From NCBI RefSeq assembly GCF_003545885.1, contig NZ_QHCT01000001.1, positions 1,116,001 through 1,180,000 on the forward strand: DNA of 64,000 bases, read 5' to 3'. Below, piece by piece: positions 10,151 to 18,953 of this stretch; within the stretch, counting starts at the first letter, position 1; every line of letters starts with the position of its first letter. Position numbers and translations under genes: made by a program. This DNA is from Leptospira stimsonii. GTDB lineage: Bacteria > Spirochaetota > Leptospiria > Leptospirales > Leptospiraceae. The notes under the pieces are model-generated. The model was not told where the DNA came from, did no database searches, and saw only the letters and a list, made by a program, of their open reading frames with translations.

Positions 10151-10675
10151 CTACTTCTTCAAATGAGTTCTGTCAATTTGTCGCTTGAAAGGATCCTTCT
10201 TTTCCAAACTTTGATTCGAGCTGAATTCTTTCAACGTTCGATTTACGAAGGTTCCAACGTTCGCATCATGGCGATACTTTCCTAAAAAAGTTTCCACTTT
10301 GGAGGTTTGGCTTTTTTGCGAAATAGCATAGGATCGAATCGCGAATTTCCGAACGGATTCGTGCTCGTTATTTGCGGAAATTTTAGATTCTAAAAACTGA
10401 GAATTCGTTTCTGAAGGGTAGAATTGAAGTAAGTTCAAGGCTCTCGTTCTGACATAAACTCTGGTTCCGGATTCTTGTATGATCGCAATCAGGTAAGGAG
10501 AAGGGTCCGCTTCGTAGATCTCTAAATTCGTCTTTAGTTCGTTTAAATCTTCTAGATGTCTCGTACCCGATAAGACGGATCGGATTTCGGAGAGTTTTTG
10601 CGGGTCTAAATTTCCCGCAATCAAAGGTGGAACCAACACCGTCAAAACGATCAATGTAAGAATTAAGTTTTTCAT
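10151..10675 (-). CDS. Exported HEAT-like repeat protein
   Basis: A 174-residue protein of unknown function. The N-terminus (MKNLILTLIVLTVLVPPLIA) is a signal peptide with probable cleavage after an AxA-like site near residue 20. The mature part is helical with HEAT-like units (TRVYVRTRALNLLQFYP, HESVRKFAIRSYAIS). It starts 22 bp after the metalloprotease stop codon, so the two are likely co-transcribed, and it may be an accessory or partner of the protease; this is inference from position only. A related exported HEAT protein is encoded at 22436. Confidence 0.75.
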   Translation of the reverse strand: MKNLILTLIVLTVLVPPLIAGNLDPQKLSEIRSVLSGTRHLEDLNELKTNLEIYEADPSPYLIAIIQESGTRVYVRTRALNLLQFYPSETNSQFLESKISANNEHESVRKFAIRSYAISQKSQTSKVETFLGKYRHDANVGTFVNRTLKEFSSNQSLEKKDPFKRQIDRTHLKK

Positions 10676-10697
10676 ATATATTATATTCCTAATTTAT

Positions 10698-12113
10698 TCA
10701 ATAAACGAGAGGGTTCATTCTTAAAACCCATCCTTGTTCTCCGGTAAGTTGAGTTTGCTGGGTCACGCCGTCTCCCGCCCAAAACATGAGATTCAGTGAA
10801 CCGGAATCGAAAAAACCGGTCCCGCTACATTCGCTGATGTCGACTCTACCGTTTCCGTTTGTGTTTCTCGCGGAGGTGCAGATCGGAGTTTCGATCAGCG
10901 GATCCATCGTATAATTCGGAATACCCGCCCCGCTTTGACCCGCGCTTTCCACGATATGAAATAATCCTAAAAAGTGAGAAGCTTCATGCGCCATCGTGTC
11001 GCCTAAAAAGTTCTGATCGGCGGCACTCAGAATCGATCCGAGGGCACCCGAAGAACGATGAGGTTCGATAAATACGATCATTCCTGATTGAGGAGTCCCC
11101 TTGAGGCCGACGGTTCCAGGAATTCCGCCTGAAATTCCGAGAACGCCTCCGACTTCCGTTTCGTCCCTCGCAATATAAAGATTTAATGCGACATCGGATT
11201 GGACCGAAGAAGTGGAAGAGAAAAGTTTTCCTAAACTGCCGGTCGTGTTATAGGAGTCGGTCGATAATGACGCAAGACTTAGGAATTCGGAAGAATCCAA
11301 TTCTGTCGAAGTAAATTGAATGTCGATCTTAGCCGAGTTCTGAGAATAAATCGATTTCCAACGATCGAGCGCCGTTTGCAAACCGGCCTGCGTCGGATTC
11401 GGATAAGCCCGAGTGTTACCGTCCTTAATAAAGATAAGATTCACGTTCAATTTTTTACGATTTGACCAAACTTTACTCAAGCCGTTGGAGCTGGAAGTCC
11501 CGCTTGCCGCAGAGAAGGATCGTTCGTCCGGATCCAAGGTTCTACAGTTTGTGATGATCGAAGCGCTTGCGTTGATCGTGCCGGGATTGGTCGGGAAGTT
11601 GAAATCTACCGCGTTCACTTGGCCAGAAGATAGGGTATTGTTGATAAAACGATTCACATAATAATAACCGTTGTAACCGTACGGACTCATGGAAGTAGCC
11701 GTAAAGACGTTCCAAATCTCCCTTCCTTGATAATTGTTTCCGTTCGAATCGTAGAAGGAGGGGAAAACAGGTCTATAATCTGCATTCGGATTCGTAAACG
11801 TATGATCTTGTTTTACATAAAAGATCGAAGAAGGTCTTGAAGGAGAGAGCGTATAAGTCCGTGCGTTCGAATAAAAATAGGGAAGACCGCTGAAAGTCCA
11901 AGCAGTGCCACTCGAGATCGTAAAGGAATTTTTTTCGAGACAGGGTGTAGTCGAGGTGTTCGTCGATGAATTATTGTTACCCGAATTGGAAGATCCATTC
12001 GTCAACAAAAATAGAATCGGAGTCATGTCGGAACCTCCGCCGCCACCGGGACAATGGATAAACGAAGTGATGAGGAAAAAACCTAAAATTAGCTTTAGAA
12101 CATACTTTTTCAT
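10698..12113 (-). CDS. Metzincin metalloprotease lipoprotein (pappalysin M43-like)
   Basis: A predicted surface or periplasmic zinc protease of about 471 residues. The signal peptide ends in a lipobox (SFIHC) followed by a glycine-rich linker (PGGGGGS). The zinc site is complete in HEASHFLGLFH, matching HExxHxxGxxH of metzincins; a downstream NLMFW is placed as the Met-turn. It resembles the M43 pappalysin-like proteins of Leptospira such as leptolysin, which degrade matrix and complement proteins, but orthology is not established here. The start at 12113 is chosen because the next residues form the signal peptide and AAAGG lies upstream; the frame is open to 12188. Low-complexity Ser/Asn/Thr follows the lipobox, typical of a surface tether. 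Likely operon with the HEAT-like gene. Confidence 0.85.
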   Translation of the reverse strand: MKKYVLKLILGFFLITSFIHCPGGGGGSDMTPILFLLTNGSSNSGNNNSSTNTSTTPCLEKNSFTISSGTAWTFSGLPYFYSNARTYTLSPSRPSSIFYVKQDHTFTNPNADYRPVFPSFYDSNGNNYQGREIWNVFTATSMSPYGYNGYYYVNRFINNTLSSGQVNAVDFNFPTNPGTINASASIITNCRTLDPDERSFSAASGTSSSNGLSKVWSNRKKLNVNLIFIKDGNTRAYPNPTQAGLQTALDRWKSIYSQNSAKIDIQFTSTELDSSEFLSLASLSTDSYNTTGSLGKLFSSTSSVQSDVALNLYIARDETEVGGVLGISGGIPGTVGLKGTPQSGMIVFIEPHRSSGALGSILSAADQNFLGDTMAHEASHFLGLFHIVESAGQSGAGIPNYTMDPLIETPICTSARNTNGNGRVDISECSGTGFFDSGSLNLMFWAGDGVTQQTQLTGEQGWVLRMNPLVY

Positions 12114-12319
12114 TTCGAACCTTTTTCTATACCTATCAGTTCGTGGAAACGAATCAGACAGTGCCTTCCTTTTTTTTGAAAGAATCATAAAAAATTATGA
12201 AAAGATACAAATAATGGTGGAGGCAGGGGAAACTAAAGTCGTAGAAAATAGGGTTAAAATCGGAAGAAAAACATAGAAAATATATTTCCTGAAATCATTC
12301 GATTCATAAGATTCTTCTA

Positions 12320-13081
12320 ATGATTCCTTCTTCCATTCAAAACGTTCAAAAACAAATATCGCATCGGCCTTGGCCCTTGCCAAAATCGGAACCGTTTATG
12401 GTTCAATATTGGGAGGAATTGGCTTTTTTACACTGGGAGATTCCGAAAGAATTTTTAGAAGAAGTTCTGCCGAAGGATCTGGAAGCCGATCTATTTGAAG
12501 GAAAAGCTTATATAGGTTTGGTTCCGTTTCGGATGAGAGGGGTAAGGCCGATCTATCTTCCACCTTTACCATGGCTTTCCTATTTTCCGGAATTGAATGT
12601 TCGGACCTATGTAAAGAACGGAGAAAAACAAGGAGTTTATTTTTTTAGTTTGGACGCGGGCAATCGTCTTGTTGTCGAGATCGCAAGAAAGTTTTTTTAT
12701 CTTCCTTATCTCAACGCGAAGATGTTAATAAGAAGAGAGGAAAATCAAAAAGAATTCTTCTCATTGAGAAAAGATCGTCGCGCGGCGACTGCGGAATTTC
12801 ACGCCGAATACAAACCCATCTCCGAGGTGTATCGATCAAAACCGGGAACTCTGGAAAACTGGCTCACAGAAAGATACTGTCTTTATTCTCAAGATTCTAA
12901 TGGAAGAATATATAGAGGAGAAGTTCATCACGTTCCTTGGCCGCTTCAAAAAGGAAAATGTATCATTCGTAAAAATGAGCTTCTCCAAAGTCATGGCATT
13001 CCCGTCCTAGAGGACACATTTCTGGTTCACTATTCCGAATCGATTCAGGTTCTGCTCTATCCTCTGGAGCCGATTTCTTAG
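12320..13081 (+). CDS. DUF2071 (YqjF-like) protein
   Basis: A 253-residue cytoplasmic protein of the DUF2071/YqjF family, whose fold resembles acetoacetate decarboxylase; its biochemical role is not established. Family-typical stretches are WEELAFLHWEIP near the N-terminus, LPKDLEADLFEGKAYIGLVPF, FPELNVRTYV, GVYFFSLDAGN and WLTERYCLY near the C-terminus. The length fits the family. The gene is divergent from the metalloprotease with about 200 bp between them, so both promoters should lie in that gap. Confidence 0.85.
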   Translation: MIPSSIQNVQKQISHRPWPLPKSEPFMVQYWEELAFLHWEIPKEFLEEVLPKDLEADLFEGKAYIGLVPFRMRGVRPIYLPPLPWLSYFPELNVRTYVKNGEKQGVYFFSLDAGNRLVVEIARKFFYLPYLNAKMLIRREENQKEFFSLRKDRRAATAEFHAEYKPISEVYRSKPGTLENWLTERYCLYSQDSNGRIYRGEVHHVPWPLQKGKCIIRKNELLQSHGIPVLEDTFLVHYSESIQVLLYPLEPIS

Positions 13082-13289
13082 CAGATTTTTTTTAGTTCTT
13101 ACATTCATTTTCAGCGGATCGTTTTTTAAATGGAATCGAATTGGTTCCAAAGGTTAAGAAATGCTAAAACAAAAGGATTACGAAGACGGATTTGAATGGA
13201 ATTTTAAATTATAAAAAAGAATTTTTTAGCAAAAAGTTCGAAAGAATTCCGTTTCTTCGTCTATTGATGCATCTTTCTGCGAAACCAAT

Positions 13290-14123
13290 TTGTCGGCTTC
13301 CGATCCGTTTTGGGGATCGGAAAACGTTCGGAAGAACTATCATAGATATCGGAGAATCGAAGACATGCTGGCACACATTAAACCGAATCAGCTTTTTTGC
13401 AAGGACAGCGAAAAAGAACAAAGTTTAATAACTTTGGGAATGATGCTCGAACTCTGCGAAAAGTGTTATGTTTTTGGAAAGTATTTCTTGATTGATGAAT
13501 TCAATTCCGAAAAACATCCGTTTCTGTTAAGAAAAGGATTCGAACTTTTGGGAATCGGAATGGGTCCGGAAAACGTCCGAAATATTTTGAAAGGTTATAT
13601 CCTATCCGGAAATTACGAAGGGAAGGAACTTTTAGATAGAATTATCATCCTCGAAGGAATGGAAGCGATTCAGAAAGAAATGCATATATCCGTATTTTTG
13701 GAAAAAATCGCATCCTTCTTTGGCGAATCGTATCAGCAGAATTATTGGGATTACGTGATGCAAAAAAGAAAGGAGATCGATACGATTCTTCTCAACGACT
13801 TTTATGCGGAGTTTTGTAATTCCAAACCGGAGATCGATTCTGATATTCTTTTGAGCCGCGCTTTCCATTCTCTTTCTCATAACGAACTAAAAGATCTTCT
13901 GAGACAAGTCAGTCTTCCCGATTTGGCGGGTGCGCTCAAAAGTGTACGGGAAAAACTTGTGATTCAGGTCTTGGATTTTATGGACCGAGAATCTTCCCGC
14001 TGGTTGATGAAAGAACTGATGAAATCCGACGATTCGTATGATGGTTCGGAAAAAGTCAAAGAAGCACAATTGAAGATACTCGGTTTATTCGCTTCGAAAC
14101 GGGAAATGAATCGAGATTTCTAG
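13290..14123 (+). CDS. FliG-like protein
   Basis: The C-terminal part (about 185-277) resembles the FliG middle domain: [35 protein letters not shown] and [14 protein letters not shown]. The N-terminal half is helical without a clear match. True FliG (about 335-340 residues) is a flagellar switch protein; this shorter protein, away from flagellar genes, is probably a divergent paralogue of unknown role. The start is uncertain: TTG at 13290 has no ribosome site, ATG at 13365 is preceded by GGAG at a 10-nt spacing, and the frame is open back to 13230. An 18-codon frame with its own ATG at 13161, in the same frame but ended by stops at 13212 and 13227, lies upstream, so a degraded N-terminus is possible. 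A strong terminator follows. Confidence 0.65.
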   Translation: MSASDPFWGSENVRKNYHRYRRIEDMLAHIKPNQLFCKDSEKEQSLITLGMMLELCEKCYVFGKYFLIDEFNSEKHPFLLRKGFELLGIGMGPENVRNILKGYILSGNYEGKELLDRIIILEGMEAIQKEMHISVFLEKIASFFGESYQQNYWDYVMQKRKEIDTILLNDFYAEFCNSKPEIDSDILLSRAFHSLSHNELKDLLRQVSLPDLAGALKSVREKLVIQVLDFMDRESSRWLMKELMKSDDSYDGSEKVKEAQLKILGLFASKREMNRDF

Positions 14124-14167
14124 ATTCAAAGTTTACGCGAAAAGGATTCCTTAGTTAGGGGATAGAA

Positions 14168-14199
14168 AAGGCCGGGTGAAAATCCCGGCCTTCTTTTTA
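14168..14199 (+). terminator. Rho-independent terminator
   Basis: AAGGCCGGG (14168-14176) pairs with CCCGGCCTT (14184-14192) and a T-rich tail follows on the plus strand. It lies about 45 bp after the FliG-like gene stop codon. Confidence 0.93.
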
Positions 14200-14264
14200 G
14201 ATAAATGGAATATTCGATTGAATCGTTTTTTGATTCTAAAAAATACAAGCTCCTTGAATCAAAT

Positions 14265-14281
14265 TTGCGGGAGTTCCTACA
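14265..14281. repeat. Single copy of the GGAGTTCC intergenic motif
   Basis: TTGCGGGAGTTCCTACA lies in the convergent spacer between the FliG-like gene and ppk2 and matches the core of the 54-bp array at 9839-10068 and of other spacers. Confidence 0.7.
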
Positions 14282-14396
14282 GAAGGATACTGAGAAAATC
14301 GATTTGACAGAGAGGTGACTTGATCGTCGATCAAGTTCTCAAAACGTTGTATCCTCTTTCTATCCTTTCCGCAAGAGGATTCGGGATCTCGATTTA

Positions 14397-15113
14397 TTAA
14401 ACGAGTTTCTCCAATTCCTTACAGATAATTTTCGCAACCTTATAATTTCGGTACCACTTCTTATCGGAAGGAATCAGATTCCATTCTTTTTCCTGATCCT
14501 TTTCGTTGAAGATCATCTCGTACGCGGACCGATACTCATCCCATCGATCTTGAGTTACTTCGTCCGAAGGATCATACTTCCATTTTTTGTCCGGATCATT
14601 CAATCTTTCCTGGATTCTTTCTTTCTGTTCTTCCTTAGAAATATGTAAGAAGAATTTTAGAATGAGTGTGTTGTTTTCCCTCGAAAGATGTTTTTCGAAG
14701 TTACGAATCGATTCCATTCTTTCCTTGATCCTTTTTTCCGGAAGAGTATTGAGAATCAAAGGCATGATCACGTCTTCATAGTGGGAACGATTGTGAATGT
14801 AGATCATTCCTTTTGAAGGAACGTACTTGTGGATTCTCCAAAGAAAATCGTATTGGACTTCTTCCGAGTTCGGTTTTGTCCAAGCCTTAACGGAACATCC
14901 CAAAGGGTTCAATCCTGAAAAAACGTGTTTTATGGTTCCGTCCTTACCTGCGGTATCAACGCCCTGTAAAAGAATCAAAACGGAATTCTCTTTTTTTGCG
15001 AACAGCTTCTCCTGATGTTTGGCGAGATCTTTGAGATATTCCGCCGTTTTAAGAAGAACCTCTTCTTTAGTTTTATCCGCGGAAGGGATTGTTTCGACGT
15101 CTTTTAAATTCAT
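14397..15113 (-). CDS. ppk2: Polyphosphate kinase 2 family protein
   Basis: A 238-residue PPK2-family enzyme, which transfers phosphate between polyphosphate and nucleoside mono- or diphosphates. The Walker A loop is GVDTAGKDG (about 52-60), followed by IKHVFSGLNPLGC and the catalytic or lid segment HNRSHYEDV; a late RWDEYRSAYE is also typical. The length matches the short one-domain PPK2. Whether it prefers AMP, ADP or GDP cannot be read from sequence. A GAGG ribosome site precedes the ATG. It lies 19 bp after the TetR gene and may belong to the ankyrin-TetR-ppk2 transcript. Confidence 0.92.
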   Translation of the reverse strand: MNLKDVETIPSADKTKEEVLLKTAEYLKDLAKHQEKLFAKKENSVLILLQGVDTAGKDGTIKHVFSGLNPLGCSVKAWTKPNSEEVQYDFLWRIHKYVPSKGMIYIHNRSHYEDVIMPLILNTLPEKRIKERMESIRNFEKHLSRENNTLILKFFLHISKEEQKERIQERLNDPDKKWKYDPSDEVTQDRWDEYRSAYEMIFNEKDQEKEWNLIPSDKKWYRNYKVAKIICKELEKLV

Positions 15114-15132
15114 TTCGAAAACCTCTAAGAGT

Positions 15133-15819
15133 TTAGTTTTTAAAAAGTTCGATCATGGATAGAATGGATTTTCGTACGGATCGAAAGATCGGAAGAGAGG
15201 ACAGTTTGAGAAGTTGAAAAACGAGATCCAAACCTTTTTCAATAAGAATTTCCGTTTTTTTCTTCTTCGAAGAAGAATCGAATAACCAGACGTAGATGAA
15301 GCCCAACTGTAAGAGCCAGAATAAAAAAGGAAGATCCGCGGCCAAATCATCCGGAATTGAATCTTTGGAACTTTCGATCGCATTTCTGAAAAGTGAAATT
15401 GCGTCTTCTCGAATTTGTTCCGTTTCCTTGCTAAAAGGAGACAGTGGATGTTTCGGATCACCGCCGCTCCGCGCAAGAACGTGTAGAAACTTTTCGTATC
15501 CCTGAAACTGGCCGAGTTTAAAACGGATAATATTTTTTACTCTTGCCTTTAGTCCCAACTCGGTTCTACAAAATTCAATATTTTGAATATTAGCTTCTTC
15601 CTGAGTGAGTCTGTAAAATTCAAGGACGATGTCTTCTTTTGTTTTAAAGTGATAGTAAGTGGCTCCGACTGCGAGTCCCGCTTTTTGAGCGATCGCTCGC
15701 ATCGTGGTTTGGTCGTATCCTTCTTTTTGGAATAACGAGATCGCGGTATTAAAAAGGAGAGACCGGGTCTGTTGAGACTTACCGGTTTCCCCTGTGGATT
15801 TGATTTTTTTTCGAATCAT
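15133..15819 (-). CDS. TetR-family transcriptional regulator
   Basis: A 228-residue repressor type. The N-terminal helix-turn-helix (about 20-65) has the family pattern: LLFNTAISLFQKEGYDQTTM, then IAQKAGLAVGATYYHFKTKEDIV. The C-terminal ligand domain is unique, with WLLQLGFIYVWLF near its end. Its ATG overlaps the ankyrin gene stop by 4 bp, so translation is coupled. Two related palindromes at 16669-16682 and 16721-16732 in front of the ankyrin gene are good candidates for its binding sites, which would make the unit autoregulated. The inducer is unknown. Confidence 0.92.
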   Translation of the reverse strand: MIRKKIKSTGETGKSQQTRSLLFNTAISLFQKEGYDQTTMRAIAQKAGLAVGATYYHFKTKEDIVLEFYRLTQEEANIQNIEFCRTELGLKARVKNIIRFKLGQFQGYEKFLHVLARSGGDPKHPLSPFSKETEQIREDAISLFRNAIESSKDSIPDDLAADLPFLFWLLQLGFIYVWLFDSSSKKKKTEILIEKGLDLVFQLLKLSSLPIFRSVRKSILSMIELFKN

Positions 15820-16652
15820 GCTCTGGCTTCAGCTTCTCCAAAACTGGATGAGATTTTCTTTCTGAACTTTGCAAACAAGAATAGATTGAAAAAATGCATC
15901 GCTCCTAATATCAAAAGAACGATACCCACTTTTGTGGTTAAGACTTCGATACATTCTGCCAGATCTAAAGGCTTTTGACTGGTAGTCAAGGAAAGGCTGA
16001 TATAGCCGATATTGATCAGGTAGAAACCTACGATTAAGAGATGGTTGATGGAATCCGCCAATTTCTCTTCTCCATTAAACATCTGAACCAGGAAAATTCT
16101 ACCGTTATTGAAAAGTGTTCTCGCGACCCACACGGTCATAAGAATACTGATGATGAGATAGGCGGAATAGAGTCCGATTGTAAATGGGCCGGATTGGCGT
16201 TTGGAAACCTTCAATCCTCTTGTCATCAGGAATGCGGCTGAATTCGTATTTCCATATTGTAAAGCGACATCCAAAGCATTTTCTCCGTTACGGTTCAGAT
16301 ATTCCAAAAAAGAATCTCGTTCCACCAATAATTCCAACATTTTACTATCGGGATATTTTGCCGCAACATGGATCGGATATTCACCGGAAAGATCCGCTCT
16401 GTCGCTCGGATTGTAACGATCGAGGATCAATTTCAAAACCTTCGGGTTTCCGCTTTCTATTGCATAGAACACGGCGCTCCTGCCTCTGCTATCGGTGAAC
16501 TCAACTAATTCCGGTTCTTTTTCGAGAGCCTTTTCAATTTTTAGTAAATCTCCTTTCCGAACGGTTTCAAAAAAACCGCTTTGAGAATCCGCTGATAAGG
16601 AAGAAAGGATTCCGAAAAGGAATGTGAAGAGCAATAGGGTAATTTGTTTCAT
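15816..16652 (-). CDS. Ankyrin-repeat membrane protein
   Basis: A 278-residue protein with a signal peptide (MKQITLLLFTFLFGILSSLS), three to four ankyrin repeats in the N-terminal half (GRSAVFYAIESGNPKVLKLI, YPIHVAAKYPDSKMLELLV, GENALDVALQYGNTNSAAFL) and three to four transmembrane helices in the C-terminal half. The repeats should face the periplasm if the signal peptide is used. It is the first gene of a unit with the TetR gene, has a GGAG ribosome site, and lies just after two palindromic operator candidates, so its expression is probably controlled by that TetR protein. Function unknown. Confidence 0.82.
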   Translation of the reverse strand: MKQITLLLFTFLFGILSSLSADSQSGFFETVRKGDLLKIEKALEKEPELVEFTDSRGRSAVFYAIESGNPKVLKLILDRYNPSDRADLSGEYPIHVAAKYPDSKMLELLVERDSFLEYLNRNGENALDVALQYGNTNSAAFLMTRGLKVSKRQSGPFTIGLYSAYLIISILMTVWVARTLFNNGRIFLVQMFNGEEKLADSINHLLIVGFYLINIGYISLSLTTSQKPLDLAECIEVLTTKVGIVLLILGAMHFFNLFLFAKFRKKISSSFGEAEARA

Positions 16653-16668
16653 TTTTTATTCTCCAAAA

Positions 16669-16682
16669 TTGAACATGTTCAA
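16669..16682. promoter_or_regulatory. Palindromic operator candidate 1 (TetR)
   Basis: TTGAACATGTTCAA is a perfect 14-bp palindrome 17 bp upstream of the ankyrin gene ATG. A near copy lies 51 bp away, centre to centre, about five helical turns. The TetR gene in the same operon is the natural candidate binder. Confidence 0.7.
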
Positions 16683-16720
16683 ATTTATCTCCAATGGAGA
16701 ATTCCCTCAAGTCAAAAAAA

Positions 16721-16732
16721 TGAACACGTTCA
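16721..16732. promoter_or_regulatory. Palindromic operator candidate 2 (TetR)
   Basis: TGAACACGTTCA is a near-perfect palindrome sharing TGAACA-GTTCA with the site at 16669-16682. Confidence 0.62.
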
Positions 16733-17222
16733 AAAAAAAGAAAAAAATCTTTTCCACAGTTTACTCAGGGAGCGGAGAAGAAAGTCGAACAATACGGCCC
16801 AAACTCGATTTGGAAAAGGAAAAAAGAGGATTCGTAACCAAATCCAAAAGGTCCTTCCCGTTTGTAGATCCGAATTGGGAGGGCATCAACCTGTTTCTGA
16901 AATCGAGAAATCCAGAAAAAATTTCTCTAAGGGAAATCAAATTTTCGGGGAACGAAAACACGAAATGATTTTTCGAAGTGAGCATCCGATCTACTTTTAG
17001 AAAAAGAATTCCGAAGAATGAGAAAATCCCATACGGTTTGATTACGAAAGAAACTCTTTCGAAAACCGTTCCTTTTGCAAGATCAAGGAAACTGTTCCGC
17101 TTACAAATAAGTCGCTCGATTGAACTTTGGGAACGCGAAATCCTCTATTCGTTTTTTAGAATATTTCTTGAACTTTGTTTTCCCTATTTCATTCTTTCTC
17201 ATCTGAAGTCTATGAGGTGACT
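16733..17222. other. Intergenic region without a convincing gene
   Basis: About 490 bp upstream of the small membrane protein gene. Short rightward ORFs here have no start signal, domain or normal amino acid composition and look random. A TGAGGTGAC ribosome site at the right end belongs to the next gene. Confidence 0.5.
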
Positions 17223-17768
17223 ATGAAAATCTTAACTTTCTCAACCTTGATCATGGCGATCGGTTTGATCGGATTCTTATTTTACATGGGTGCGTTCGAT
17301 CGCGTTCAAGTAAAAGAAGAGAATCGTGGCCCGTTCTATGTTTTATCGCACGAGAGAATCGGTGATTATCGAAACACTGGAATTACTTTTGAAATTCTAC
17401 AAAAGGAACTCCCTGCAAAAGGGATTCAAAACTTTAAACTTTTTGGAATCTATTTAGACAATCCGAACGAGGTTCCGAAAGAAAAACTTCGTTGTGAGGT
17501 CGGTGCGATTTTAACGGAACCCTTGTCGAAAGTTCCCGAAGGACTTTCTCTCGATTTAAAGTTACGAACGATTCCGGAGCAGAAGTATGTGTTAGCCGAC
17601 TTTCCTTTGAAGAATTTTCTTTCGATCTTCTTAGGAATCTATAAGGTTTATCCAAAAGTATTTCAAGCCTGCGAAGAGAAAGGCTGTAAACTGAAAGGAA
17701 AATACTCGATGGAAATCTACGAGCCCTTAACGGAACACAAAACAACCTATTTGGTTCCCTTGGATTAA
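17223..17768 (+). CDS. Membrane-anchored GyrI-like small-molecule-binding protein
   Basis: A 181-residue protein with one N-terminal hydrophobic segment ([20 protein letters not shown]) and a soluble domain. [29 protein letters not shown] and LRCEVGAIL fit the GyrI/AraC effector-binding fold, which binds small molecules or protein partners. The ATG at 17223 is preferred because TGAGGTGAC precedes it and the membrane segment then lies at the N-terminus; the frame is open to 17175. It is convergent with the hydrolase at 17820. The ligand is unknown. Confidence 0.72.
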   Translation: MKILTFSTLIMAIGLIGFLFYMGAFDRVQVKEENRGPFYVLSHERIGDYRNTGITFEILQKELPAKGIQNFKLFGIYLDNPNEVPKEKLRCEVGAILTEPLSKVPEGLSLDLKLRTIPEQKYVLADFPLKNFLSIFLGIYKVYPKVFQACEEKGCKLKGKYSMEIYEPLTEHKTTYLVPLD

Positions 17769-17819
17769 AAAGAATCTAAAAAGTGGGAATTCTTTGAATT
17801 CGTTTCGACTTCCGGCTTT

Positions 17820-18749
17820 TTACTTTTTCAAAAAGGAAAGAAGTATCGGCCTAATTCTTTCCGGAGATTCAAAATGTGGAATATGTCCTTCGTTCTCTAA
17901 AGGGAAAAATTCAATTCCGTGAAATGTTTTGAGCGCCGCCTCGCTATTCTGGAAAGGAACTACTTTGTCGTCTTTTCCCCAGATCAGCAATTTAGGAATC
18001 GGGATCTTATCCAATTTTTCATATTCTTTCTGAAAGGATTCTAAGGGCATATTTCTGAGGCTGGAAAGAATCGCTCTTTTAAATCCGATGTATTTCATCT
18101 GATCCTTATAGATCGAATTGAAATCCGGAAATTTTTCCGGCGCGTAGAAATTTGTCTTCGAACCTTTCAAAATTGCCCTATCGCCAAAGGTTTTCGTAAA
18201 GTAATCGCCGATCCAAGGGAGTCTCGTCAATTTTCCGATTAAAGGAAGTTCCATCGGAAAACCCGCAGGAGCGATCAAGCCAAGTTTTTTGACCATTTCA
18301 GGGTGTTTTAGCGTAAATTGACCAACGATAATCCCTCCCATGGAAGTTCCGATCAAGTTTACAGGTTTTTGAATATTCAAAGATTTGAATAAATGAAGTA
18401 ATTCTCTTTCAAAAAGTTCCGGATTGTAAATCGTATCCGGTCGATCGGAAAGTCCTCTTCCGAAAAGATCCATCGTAAGAACTCGAAATCCTTCCTCCTG
18501 AAGAATCTTCGACAACGGTTCGTAAATGAACAGAGGATTAGAGAATCCAGGAACGAGAACTACGACGTCTCCGTTCTTAGGGCCATCGAATTTGTAATGT
18601 ACAAAGCCGTCCGGAGTCTCGATAAACGTTCCTCCACTTTTGGATCGAGTTTCCGAATTGAGAATTTGATTTTCTCCGTCGGAAACGAACGGAAGGAGAA
18701 TTAAAATCGCAACGAGAACGGTCAACGCAAGGATTAGAATTCGTTTCAT
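17820..18749 (-). CDS. Alpha/beta hydrolase with N-terminal signal anchor
   Basis: A 309-residue serine hydrolase. The N-terminus (MKRILILALTVLVAILILLP) is a membrane anchor or signal peptide. The fold motifs are VVVLVPGFSNPLF (oxyanion), LDLFGRGLSDRP, the nucleophile elbow LIGTSMGGII, acid WGKDDKVVP and base ENEGHIPHFE. The start at 18749 has an AGGAAG ribosome site; the frame is open to 18821 but that would bury the hydrophobic segment. It most resembles the epoxide hydrolase / C-C hydrolase / lipase group; the substrate is not predictable. Confidence 0.88.
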   Translation of the reverse strand: MKRILILALTVLVAILILLPFVSDGENQILNSETRSKSGGTFIETPDGFVHYKFDGPKNGDVVVLVPGFSNPLFIYEPLSKILQEEGFRVLTMDLFGRGLSDRPDTIYNPELFERELLHLFKSLNIQKPVNLIGTSMGGIIVGQFTLKHPEMVKKLGLIAPAGFPMELPLIGKLTRLPWIGDYFTKTFGDRAILKGSKTNFYAPEKFPDFNSIYKDQMKYIGFKRAILSSLRNMPLESFQKEYEKLDKIPIPKLLIWGKDDKVVPFQNSEAALKTFHGIEFFPLENEGHIPHFESPERIRPILLSFLKK

Positions 18750-18895
18750 ACTTCCTAGGAACCTAAGACTTTTGAAAGGAAAGTCAAGAATCTTTTGATT
18801 CCCGGAAGTTTCCCTTTTCATTGAAGTCGATTTCCGTAATTTGCAAGAAAGAAAGGGGAGGGGTGATAAAATATTTAAAGAAAGTGCCTAAATAA

Positions 18896-18913
18896 TTGTT
18901 GCATAGGCAACAA
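18896..18913. promoter_or_regulatory. MarR-type operator candidate
   Basis: TTGTTGC-ATAG-GCAACAA has perfect 7-bp arms and lies about 40 bp upstream of the peroxiredoxin-like gene. Its form is typical of MarR-family operators, and a MarR gene lies directly downstream of that gene on the opposite strand. Confidence 0.75.
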
Positions 18914-18953
18914 AAAGAGTCTAATCTTCGGTATAGAATCAAAGGAGATTTAT

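Noticed and set aside
16624..17220. Rightward ORFs upstream of the small membrane protein gene
   Set aside because: They start inside the ankyrin gene or its operator, lack ribosome sites and have random-looking Lys/Arg/Phe-rich composition.
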